Shown piece by piece: positions 33,769 through 45,600 of a stretch of 64,000 nt of DNA (positions are counted from its first letter, which is position 1; each line of letters begins with the position of its first letter). Made by a program: the position numbers and the translations under genes. Below the pieces are notes generated by a model. That model was not told the DNA's origin, did no database searches, and was given only the letters and a program-made list of their open reading frames with translations. The stretch is from Trogon surrucura (lineage: Eukaryota > Chordata > Aves > Trogoniformes > Trogonidae). Location: positions 173,814,412 through 173,878,411 of the forward strand of contig CM036617.1 of the NCBI GenBank assembly GCA_020746105.1, in the 5' to 3' direction.

Positions 33769-34650
33769 ATAAAACCTAAATCTCAAAGCAACTTCCCTGA
33801 CCTCCCTCTTTTTCCTGGGCTCAACTTCACTCCTGATTTTCCCCTACTTGTTCCCCCTTGGCAGCACAGCAGGACAGGGAATGGTGTGTGCAGTCAGTTC
33901 GTCATCACACATCGTCTCTGCCGCTCCTTCCTTCTCACACTCTTCCCCTACTCCAGCACAGGATCCCTCCCACAGGAGACAGACTTCCATAAACTTCTGC
34001 AACATTATTCCTTCCCACAGGCTGAAGTTCTTCAGGAACTGCTCCTGCATCAGTCCTTTCCATGGAGTGTAGTCCTTCATGAGCAGATCGCTCCAACGCG
34101 AGTCCCCAGCAGGGTCACAAGTCGTGCTGGCACATCTGCTCCAGTGTGGGCTCCTCTCTGCAGGGGTCCACAGGTCCTGCCAGTAGCCTGCTCCATCACA
34201 GGCTTTCCACAGGGTCACAGCCTTCTTTGGGCTGCAGGGGGACAGCCTGCCTCCCTCATCATGGGCTGCAGGGGAATCTCTGCTCAGGCACTTGGAGCAC
34301 CTCCTCCCCCTCCTTCTTCACTGACCTTGGTGTCTGTAGAGTTGTTGCTCTCACATATTCTGCCTTCTCTCTCTGGCTGCTGTTGACCAGCTGTTTTTTC
34401 CCCTTTTTAAATATGTTATCCCAGAGGTAGTACCACTGTGGCTGATGGGCTTGGCCTTGGCCAGCGGTGGGTCTCTCTTGGAGCCAGCTGTCATTGGCTC
34501 TATCAAATTTAGGGGAAGCTTCCAGTAGCTTCTTACAGAAGCCACCCCTGCAACCTCCCCTGCTACCAAAATCTTGCCATGCAAACCCAATACAGAATCC
34601 TTCCCAACTGTACCTTCTTCTGTGCCTCATTTAGGCACAGCTATAGTTAC
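33769..34650 (-). mobile_element. Retroviral LTR-type repeat (minus), truncated
   Basis: Read on the minus strand it shows a GATAACATATTTAAAAAGGG TATA-like core near 34402-34421. Downstream is a series of imperfect repeats built on ctggagcag and ctgcagccc words. I recognise this layout from avian ERV LTR repeats. The CR1 end abuts it at 33768, so its 3' end is missing. No viral coding region is visible. The family assignment is from memory and needs a repeat library. Confidence 0.5.
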
Positions 34651-36681
34651 AAAGTGCTCCTGTTTGGATAGCTCCTGGCAGTGTTAGCTCTTCCTGTGGC
34701 TGCTCCTGCCTACTGACAATTCATTATTCCTGGCCCTCATCAGCTTTCCTGAATTATCCTTCTCACAGAGGAAGGAAAATGTGTGACCTAGTCAGTTGTA
34801 GGGCTTATGGAACTGTGGGAGCCTTTTCACACCGTTTCTCTATCCAGGGCTCTCAAAACTACTCCTGACCTTGATCCTGGTGAGCAGTTTCATTCTGTAC
34901 TTAGGTGAAGTTATTCCCATAAAAGTCATTTTATTCCAGTGCCAAAGTCCCAGTGGCCAGACAGGCATGCGGTATTTTCCTTGGCAGTTAGTCATTGGGC
35001 CATCTTAGAGTTACTCAGCAAGTTTCTCAATCCAAAGGAAGATGTATAGTAAGAAAAATATCAGGCACAAGGATTTTGGTTAAAAACTAGAATAAGATTT
35101 GGCTTTGTGGTATCAAAGATTTGTTTCCAAGGCCACAGTTCCTACAGCAAGAAGTTGGGTATTACATCAGCTCTGCCAAATGGGTTTATTCCATTTTATT
35201 TTAAAGAAACAGCAGAATGGAGAACTCTTTGAAACAGTCTGATTTTCCGTACTTTACTCTGAAGCAATGGAGGTAAAGGAACATGTTTGAGCTGAACAGG
35301 TCACATAGCACCATCATGCTGATGTCACAAGCTGGAGGAGTGGTTGGCAACCAAAATGTAACATTCTCTACTGGTTAGCAACAGTCTTCATTGGTTCAAC
35401 AAGCCTGGAGAAGGTACCAGCTCCTTCGTTTAAGTGTATTTTGCTGTCTGTGAAAGTTTTGTTTCAAAGAAGCAGAGCTAAGGTTCTAAAGGTCCAGGTT
35501 TTGAAAGAAAACTACTGCTTTCAAGATGAGATTGTGATTTGCCTGAATGTTGACAGCTTTAAGGTTTTCATGTACGTTCTGCCAGTATTAAGAGAGTGGA
35601 AGAGAAGCACAAGAAGTGAAAATGACAACAGTTGGAATGACTGCTCTTTCCGTTTTTATTCCCCCTACGCACAGGTAAATGCTGTGGATTTTAGAGTGGT
35701 TCGTTTCCTTGATTTTCTTTATACATCTGTGCTGGATGGGAGATTTGTTATGTAAAATTAGAAGTTGCTATGTCACTGGGTCTGGATCATGATTGCACCC
35801 TTAGATAAAATACCTGATTTTCCAAAGTGATGAGAAGAGCTGATGATCATCGAAACTACGGACAACTTCTCCTGTGAACTGGGCTCAGATAGGAACACCT
35901 AAGTTAAAAATCACACGTAAAGATTACTCATCACTTTCTTATTAAATCAGCTTTATATTGATCCTGAATAAATAGGCCATGTTTCTAATTTCTTCTTGTA
36001 GTGACTATCTGAATTTCTGAAAAATCAGCTTTTTAAAACACAGTCCTTCAAAATGGATGTGTCCTTAGAAGAAATATTTATAGGACACCAGATAAAATTT
36101 GGGGGTGGGTGTAGGGCTCTGTGTTATTGCATCCATTTCAGCATTGGGGATTTAGGCATTAATGCGTGGGAGATGGGCTTAGGCTCAGCAGATGGCCTAC
36201 TTGTACTGGCTACAGTCCAGAAGTGTTTTGAATATGCTGCTCCTAGACCCAGGTGTTAATATCTGGAACTAGGTGAAACTCATCCTCAAATATTCAAATG
36301 TTTTCAAGTATGTTTTTGTTTTCCTTTAAACCGTTGCAGAGAAACTCATTCAGAAATTAACTGTAACCTCGCATTTGCAGGTCTCAGCTGAGATGTAGTT
36401 TATACCCAGTATATAGACCTGAGTCATATTTGTCACTGTAATACATGGACTACTCTATCATCTCTCCCATTACTTAAAAGCAAAATGTTTTAAAAGAGAG
36501 ATTCACATTTAAGGCAACCACGGGGGTACATAAAGCTGGTGTGTCTTACCCACAAAGGCATTTTCCTCCTGAGTGTTCCAGGTACATATTCTGTCACTGT
36601 GAAAAACCCCTTGGCTGCGACACTGTGTGTGTATTATGGAGAGAGGGGAGATGTTCACATCTGTTTTATAGATTTAGAGAT
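34651..36681. other. Intergenic between the LTR-like repeat and C12orf50
   Basis: This should hold the C12orf50 promoter and 5' UTR. An attggtt (reverse CCAAT) occurs at about 35391 and a possible CAG|GTAAAT donor at about 35671, but I cannot tie them to the gene. An open frame at 35441-35755 has no recognisable similarity. Confidence 0.4.
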
Positions 36682-36693
36682 ATGGAAATAAAG
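36682..36693 (+). CDS. C12orf50: C12orf50 first coding exon (4 codons)
   Basis: ATGGAAATAAAG|GTAGAA encodes MEIK, joined in phase 0 to [10 protein letters not shown]. This parallels the MEMQ start I recall in human. Its 5' limit is not clear; a tttatag acceptor lies 10 nt before the ATG. Confidence 0.7.
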
Positions 36694-39600
36694 GTAGAAA
36701 GTAGCAAGCCCATTCAAGCACAATTTTAGTCTGAAAACAAAAGTGACTTTCTTCTGCTGAATTGATGTTTCCAATGGGAATTGTAACAAAAGATTTTTTC
36801 CTTCTTCTGCAATCCAAGTCTAACAAGGCTGTACAGGGATTACATGTTTTTAGTGTTTTTTTCAGTTTTTGTTGGGAATTTTTCTGTGGTTTTTTTTTTC
36901 TTTTTTTCTCCTTAGTCCTCATTTTCCCATAGACCCATGTCCTGTAATATTAAGAGAATACTATGGTAAGATTTGCAGTTGTACAGTAGATTTCATTTGA
37001 GATTGATCCATTGTGCGAGAAAGGAAACTCAGCCACATGTCAAATAAGTAAGTAATCGATTTTTTTTCTTCCCAGCATCTCATGAAAAGTCTGCAGTGCA
37101 ATAAGTAGACTGCTTTACTCCTATCCTTATCTAGGAAGAGTTTTACATCATGAAAGTTCCATTGACCTAACTCAAGATAACTTTAGATCTATCTGAAGCT
37201 TAAAATAGCTTAAAAGGTAACTCTAAATGTTCTAAAATATCAGGGCATGGCCCCACAAAATCTTAAGCATATGTTCACAGCATTGCATCATGTGTAATTA
37301 ATGTACTAAAATAGTTTACTCTATTTTTGTTGTTATATTTACAATATCTGAAAACTGTTGTCTCCTGCAGCAAAAGTATGGCAACATCTCCTGTTTCTGG
37401 GAAACTCAACCCTTAGGCTGTGTGAACATCAGTTGTGCCTTCCATCATAGCAAACCTCGTAATATAAATGGACTTTTTTTGCCACCTAGTAACAGTGAGT
37501 AAAAATATTTTCCCAACAGGTTGCTCATTAGAGCAACTAAATACATGAAAATATCCTTACAGTGCTTACTTCTAGTGTTTATGTAATACATATTAATGTA
37601 AAGAAATGTACCATGGCAAATCACAGAATCACAGATTGATAGGGTTTCCAACCTCTGGGACCTCTGGTCCCAGATCAGATTCACCTAGAGCAGGTTACAC
37701 AGAATGCCAGAGCAGGCTCACCTAGAGCAGGTTGCATAGAATGGCATCAAGACAGATTTTGACTGTCTCCAGACAGAGACTGCCACCTCTCTGGGCAGCC
37801 TGTTCCAGTGCTCTGCCACTCTCAAAGTAAAGAAGTTCCTCCTTGTCTTTAGGTGGAACTTCCTATGTTCAAGTTAGTGTCCATTACTTCTTGTCCTGTC
37901 ACTGACACCACTGAAAAATGACTGGTCCCATTCGCCCGACACTCACCCTTTAGGTATTCATAAGCATTGTAAGATCATCCCTCAGTCTTCTCTTTTCCAG
38001 ACCCCAAAGCCCCAAGTCCCTGAGCCTTTCCACATAAGAGAGATGTTCTGGTCCCCTAATCATCTTCATAGACCTTTTCTGTACCCTCTCCAGCAGTTCC
38101 CTGTCCTTCTTGAAGTGGGGAGCCCAGAACTGGACACACTACTCCCGATACAACCTCACCAGGGCAGAGTAGAGGGGAAGGATGACCTTCCTCAGCCTGC
38201 TGGCCACATTCTTCTTTGACGCATCCCAGGATACAATTGGCCTTCTTGGCCACAAGGGCAATTGCGGGCCCACGGTCATCAAGTTGTTCACCAGGACTCC
38301 CAAGTTTTTTCCCCAGAGCTGCTTTCCAGCAGGGCAGCCCCTAACCTGTATTCATACATGGGGTTATTCCTCCATAGCTGCAGTACCCTACACCTGCCCT
38401 TGTTGAATTTCATAGTTTGTCTCTCCCCAACTCTCCAGCCTGTCCAGGTCATGTGAAATGGCAGTACAGCCTTGTGGTGTGTCAGCCACCCCTCCCAGTT
38501 TTGTGTCATCAGTAAACTTGCAGAGGGTACCCTCTATACCTCCATGCAGGCCGTTGAGGAATATGTTGAACAGCCTCAGACCCAGTAGTGACCCTGGGGG
38601 ATTCCACTTGTTTACAGACCTCCAAGTAGACTGCGCCACAATGATATGAGCTCCATCTTTCAGCCAGTTTTCAGTCCACTCCACTGCCCATTCATCTAAT
38701 CCACACTTCCTAAGCTTGCCCATGAGGATTCTGTGGGAATACAGTGTCAAAGGCCTTGCTGAAGTCAAGATAGGCAACATCCACTGCCCTCGTCTCAACC
38801 ATCTACCCAGTCGTGCCATCATAGAAGGCTATTAGATTACTCAGAGATGAGTTCCGCTTGCTGAATCCGTGTTGACTACTTCTAATAACCTTGCTTTCCT
38901 CCACATGCTATGAGATGATGCTCAGAATGAGCTGTTCCATCATCTTTCCAGAAGGTGAGGCTGACTGGCCCGTAGTTTTCTGGGTCTTCCTTCTTGCCCT
39001 TTTTGAAGACTGGAGTGACATTGGTTTTCATCCAGTCCTCAGGCACCTTGCTTGTTCAAAGATGATGGAGAATGGCCCAGCGATGACTTCTGCTAGCTCT
39101 TTCAGCACTCACAGGTGCATCCCATTAGGACCTATGGATTTATGGATATCTAGTTTACTTAATATGTCTCTAGCTTGATCTTCCTTAAATGAAAGAAAGT
39201 CTTTCTTCCTTCAGATTTTCACTGTTACCTCCAAAGTCTGGAACTCCTGAGGGGTGACCTGAGCTGTAAAGTTTGAAATGAAGAAAGCATTCAATAACTC
39301 CACCTTCTCTTCGTCCTCTCTCACCCTGCCTCAGTCAACAGTGGGCCCACATTTTCTCTATTTTCCTTTTGCCTCTCATGAACTTGACGAAACCCTTCCT
39401 GTTGACCTTGACATCCCTTGCCAGGTTTAATTCCAAAGTGGCCTTGTCTTTCCTTGTTTCATCTCTGCATACTCTATTCTTGTATTCCTCCCAAGTGGTC
39501 AGTCCTTTCTTCCATGTACTGTAAACTTCTTTTTTTCCACTTAAGCTTTTTCAGAAGCTCCCTACTCAACCATGCAGGTCTCCTTCTTCCCTTGCCTGAT

Positions 39601-42600
39601 TACTTGCTCTTAGGGATGCACCGATCCTGAGCTTGGAGGAAGTGGTGCTTGAATATCAGCTAGCTCTCTTGAGCATCCCTACATTCCAGAGGCCTAACCC
39701 ATGGGATTTGTCCAAGCAGATTCTTGAAGAGGTCAAAATTAGCCCTCCTGAAGTCCAAGGTTGCAATCCTACTTATTTTGTGTGTACTACTCATGATCCT
39801 GCACTCTTAACTTCTCATGATCACTACAACCAAGGCTACCCCCAACCTTAATGTCCTCCATCAGTCCCTCTTTGTCAGTACTAGGTCCAGTCATACACCT
39901 GTCCTTGTTGGTTCCTCCACCGCTTAAGTCAAAAACTTAGCAATACACTGGAGGAACCTCCTTGACTGCCTGGCTGTGTAGCCTTCACAGCAGATATGAG
40001 GGTGATTGAAGACCCCTGTGAGAACCAAGACCTGTGATTGTGAGGCTACTTTCAGCTGTTTACAGAAGGCCTCATAAACTTCTTCATCCAGATAAGGTGG
40101 CCTGTAATAAATTCCCAGAACAACGTCTCCTCTATTATCCTGTCACTTAATCCTCACCCACAAGTTCTCAACTTGCTCTTCATCCACCCCCTGGGGAGAG
40201 CTCAGTACATTCCAGTTGCTTTCTCACATAAAGAACAATCAGGTATGATCTGGTATCTCAGCAAGTTGAAGGCAAAGAAAGGAATTATGCTGTCATTTTG
40301 AATATGGTTGTCACATGAATTTTTTTGGGGTGTCACGTTACTAATCTTGATAACTAGCAGTGGCACGAAAGATGAAATCACAAATGGCAGTTTAGGTTGC
40401 TAAGATCGGTGGAGTAAAAATGTTGCTTTTACTTGGGCATTTACTTGAATAAATCTCTCTAGCAGTGAAAATGGTTAGTAGGCAGTTAATCATTTAAGAG
40501 AATGTGTGGTGGAGGGAGAAGGTTAAGGGCCACTAGTAGCAATATCAGTGGATAGAGCAAGACATCTTATGTGGGTGAGACACTTGTACAGATAACATCA
40601 GATTACAGTGTTGTGTGTGCATGTGTATTTCCAGTGCATTATTTTGAATAAATTTTTCAGGATTGAACATTATATGAAAGCTACTGAAGTACAGTAATAG
40701 TGTGTAAGGCAGCACAATGTCCCAAAATCAGATTATTTATGGAAAAAAAACCCCACCATCCCAAGTTGTCTTTTTTTTTTTTTTTTTCCCCTCCTCTTTT
40801 CTAAGAAGAACTCTTGTCTACCAAGAGTCCTGGTAGGCATCTGGAAACGAACAGGTTCGGAGTCCAGGGCAGGCAATCAAGACAGATGTCAGAAATCAGG
40901 CAGAAGCAGGAGTGAGAGCAATCATGATGTTCATGGGCCTTATGTCCAGACCTGTAGACAGGTGGTGAAAGTCCAGAAAGGCCTCTAGTCAGAAGCAAAC
41001 ACCTTGTGTTCCTGAAACTGCCCTAGGAAAAGGTAGCCTGTCATATCTGGGCATGTTTAGCCTAACGAACCACATAGGACCAAGGCAAGAGCTTGAGTGC
41101 TGCTTAAATGAGTGCCCAGACTGCTTTCAGTTCCCACACCCATCGCATCGGTCCCTGGCAGCTTGTGCTGTTGTAAACACCACACAGGCACGCTTTTGTG
41201 AGTGGTGGGAGTCAGAGACCATGCCCAAGAGACACTGTGAGCAAGGATACCCTGTATAAGATCAGTGTCCAAAAATCAGAACTAGAAAACAGATCCAACC
41301 CTTTTTCTTTTGTATAAAATCAGAGTTTGTGTGCTTCACAGTAACACTGCAAACATAAAAACCTGCATTTATTCAGTTTAATACTTAGAAATCTTGTTAC
41401 ACTAATTTGATTTAGCTTACACTACCAGGAGTTAGTAATACCCTATTCTGGACAGCAGAAAAGGCTTTATCAAGTTGAAGTGTTGTATCTTACTTACCCT
41501 TGCACGAGATAAAACAAATTTGATCTGCAGTGGTGTTATTAAAATGTGTTTAATATGATACACAGGCTGCTCATAGGCAAGCAAGATATGCACAAGAATA
41601 ACAATAACTGGCAAAAATTAAAATGCCCATGCTTCATCTTTTTTTCCTTAAAACTGGAAAAAAATGTACGACTTCAACACGCTTAATACAATGCACAGAA
41701 TCCTGATTGTATCTATAGTTGCAAATTGGTCTGCTTGAACAAAACAAACAGACTCACCATTTTTCATCACTTTTATTTTCAGTCAGTTGCGTTTCCTAGC
41801 TCTCAGAAAATGCCATCTTGGTACTGAAATATTTTTTCTGCAAACATTATAGGTAGATAGAAATTTCCAAGGAAAATAATATCTTTTCTGATTTTCTTCT
41901 GTTTAAGTGTAAATTATGTTAATGAACTTCATTTTCCTTATCAAAATCTACATTTTTTACTTAGTAAAGAGAGCTGCAATTCAGAAAATTTTGATGGAAA
42001 AAAAAAATCTACAAGCTAAAAATGTGTAATCCTGTGCTTAGCATCACTCAGAAACCAAGAGGATATTTTACTGCCAGTTCACCCTCCACTGGTTATAAAC
42101 CTCAATGATGAAGAGGATGAAAATGAGGAAGAGGAGGATGATGAAGAGGAAGATAATTGTAAATACTTTTTTTTGCTTTTACCAGGAAGTGGAATGGCTT
42201 TTTTTCAACTCTTAAAATGTACTTGGCAACTGGTTTATTATAATAACCATTACATTTTTTTTTTAGAAAAGCTGTTGATAATTTTTTTAAATAGTTTTGA
42301 GCAAATCTTCAAAATATTGGAAGTGGTAGCCATCAGATGTGGTTGAGGCAGCATTTTCTAACTCCTGTGAAATGTCTAGCTGAATATTTCAGTAGTCACA
42401 TAATTCACATAAGTCTTTTTCATTAAATAGACTTTAAAATGTGATTTAGATCATGTGGTACACAATTCAGATAGGTGTCATATACTCTTCACAATTTCTC
42501 AAAATTCCGAGACCAAATTACAAATATGAGGATGCTTCTTTTCTGGGAAACAAACTTTTGAACAAGGTCTGTACACACTCATCACTGATGTCACAGGTTT

Positions 42601-45600
42601 GTTTATAAAAGATAGTTGTGTGACTTCAGCTTAAATAATTTGTTTCAACCAATTTCCTAAACTCTGTAGGCAGTATCATGCAGGCAGACTCATAACGAAG
42701 GAATGAATTGCGCATTCCCAGAGAGCGAAAGTGAGACAACAGCTGTGACCTAGTGTCACACATGCACTCCTCAAATTACTGTGCTAGTTCTCAGGCAGCC
42801 CCAAGCTGCTTTTCATTCTCCACCTGCCCCTCAGGTTGGCTGGCAGAGCTGCCTGCTCGTGCTTCCTAACTCAGTTTCAGTCTGAGTAGCCCACATTAAA
42901 TAATACAAGAAATACATCTTTGCTAATCTTCGTAGCTTTAACTGAGACAGTTAGGAAGCATTTTGCCAGCTCTGCCAGCAGACCTTATGGGATAGTAACT
43001 TAGCGCAGAGGTTTTGTGACAAGTACATCATGGTGACATGTTTAATCAGAGTATTTCCTTTTGGGTGTAAAAGGAGGATTATTTTGAAAATGAGTACTGA
43101 AGATGTTTTTGAATTATTTTAAATCAACAAACATTAGCCCCTTGATATGTGTTGTAACTGCAATTGCATTGCATTTGGAAATACGTAATATTTTTCTGTC
43201 CAGAAGCAGAGGCTGGAGTCAGGAAAAAAAAAACAACCGCAATTTGAGAACCAAAATGAAATTCATTATGGTATTGGATTATTAAGAATTCTTGAAGATC
43301 TTTGTACAGCTATCTTGTAATCCTTTAAAAATATTTCCTACAGATGTATCTAACTGGATGCCTGAAACTGCTGCAGACATTGAAGAGGAAAGAGCAATTA
43401 AGGAAAAATGCTATAAATCTGGTAAGTATGAAATTAGTCACACTTCCCTAAACAGCAATGCTGCAAATATGTAAACTTTGTGGTTTTTTCACTCCTGGGA
43501 TATGTTTAGGAGAATATTACAGGATTCAGTACCCTCACAAAGACCAAACAACAAAAACTATGTCTTCACCTCAGGAAAAAGAGCTACTGCCCTTGGAAGT
43601 TACTGAGCAAGACTTGCAGAAAGGCAAGTACTTTTCATCTTCTTGGACAATGTTTACTACTTTACAGTTACAGAGAGAAACTATTACATAGCTTGCCCCT
43701 CCTCCTTGCTTTTTTTTTTTTTTAATTTAGTGAAATGAAAGATACTGTATTGCAAAGCATAAAAATACTTCATTAATTTTTCCCCATATATATATATCTA
43801 TAGTGCCACACACATGGTGACTACCTGCATCAATTATACATTGAAAAGGTAGAAATGGGCTACTAACCCTGGGTGTACTTTCTTGAGATACACAACATAG
43901 CTCTTTCATATAATTTTTCTTCATGATCAAGATTTATGCAGTCTAATTTTAACCAACCTAAGGTTAGAAACATAGCTTTTATCTAGGCTTTCTGTTGTAA
44001 ATGGAGACAGTCACTCTTATGGGGGTATTTATTGCATCGTAAGATAGTACCAAAGAAAGATGAGATGTGTCACTTTCCCAGAGGTGCTCCATGCTCTCTG
44101 CTGGCTGACTTGGGTGTCTAGATGCCAAAATGTAGTGATGCATCAAACTTTTATGTAACCAAATTTAGATTAAATGATTACCCCCTCCAAGTGCCTCATA
44201 AAAGATAGTAACAAAGGAATTCCAGTTTGTTTTGAATGTCGGCCTTATCTTGTAGAGGAATTTCTTGTTGAGCAGGGGCACAGTATCCCTTTAAAGGTTT
44301 GGGCAACCCAGCTTAGGCCTAAACAAAGGCTCTGTCCTTGAAGCTGCCGTGGGGCACGGAGAGGAGGAGGTGCAGCTGTTTCTAAGAGCCTTGCCAGGGG
44401 AAGAAGGGAGGGCGAGAGCTGCCTGCATAGTGGAATGGCACTATCCAATAAAACGCTGGTGTGTGTAAACCTGTAACTGACCAAGTCTGTTAAGGGGCAG
44501 GCACGGGGACACTGCTTGGCTGTATATATTGGGCTGTCCGGAGCATTAGAGAGGGATCGATCGACATGTAACTGTATCGGTGGGATTTGTTGTTGTCTTG
44601 ACCGGCTCTCCAATGAGACCCTTCGTCATTATCTGACAAAATTAAGGTCAAAGAAGTACAATTTTGTAAATATTTACTACTCTTATGTGTCTCATTCATT
44701 CTTGACCGAGTGGCATAACTGAAAGAAATCTGTATTTCTAATTCATAAGGGGAAGAATTCTGGGACAGCGCTGGTCAAAGCAATCGTATGAGTTCAGATT
44801 AGTCTTGGTCTTTGTATTTGCAGTTGGTTTTTGAGTTTGCTTTCAAAATTTTGCGAGAATGAGCTCTGCTGGAGGAGATACAACCACTTTTGCTTAATTT
44901 TGAGAAATGATATTTTTAGAATAATTAACACTTAAAACTATGTTCCACCAAAAAGACCTGTGTATGAAGTGAGAGATCAGGTTTTCAAAAGACTATAGCA
45001 TTTTTGGATAAGAAAATTTTGCGTGCTTTGAAAAAAAGTAAATATGTGTTATTTTAATCCTTCAGGAACGAATGACACTGAGCTGGTAAAGAACCATCAG
45101 TGTAAAGAAGTAAAGAAGAAATGGATTTCTGAGGAGCTAAGAAATTCACCTAATAGAGAAACAAACAAAGGTATTTTGAGAAAACAGTTGGTTTATTCAT
45201 TTTTATTTACTAAGCTGTTCGATGATTTAGCACAACCTAGTTAATTTCTGTTCTTAGTGCCAAGTAGGGACAATCCGTATTTGGATTGCACTATCCACAA
45301 AGAATATGTTGTTAACCTTGTCTACCAGCCTGCATTCTCCTGCAATTCATCAAATTCTGAGTAACAGCACAACATTATTGTTTGCTTGTTTTTTCACTGT
45401 TAGGAATTCACACTTCAGACCCCAAAGTAAAACCAAGTTACCAACAAAGGTGTGAAAGTAAGGATGGTGAACCTGCTTCTTCTATACCTTATGTGAGACA
45501 AACTGTAAGAAAGACCTGCTTCAATTCTTCAGAACCTAGATCAGCATATGTAGTCTATCGTACTGTCACCGAAGAACCAAAGTTCAGTGGATCTACAGGT

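Noticed and set aside
33844-34630. Several 100-166 codon frames on both strands
   Set aside because: They lie inside the LTR-like repeat, show no domain and conflict with one another.
35441-35755. 104-codon frame as an extra gene or a C12orf50 coding exon
   Set aside because: No family resemblance. The C12orf50 start at 36682 joins the zinc-finger exon cleanly.
36053-36259. ATG at 36053 as an alternative C12orf50 start
   Set aside because: The frame does not lead to a phase-0 donor before 37371 and the peptide has no similarity to the family.
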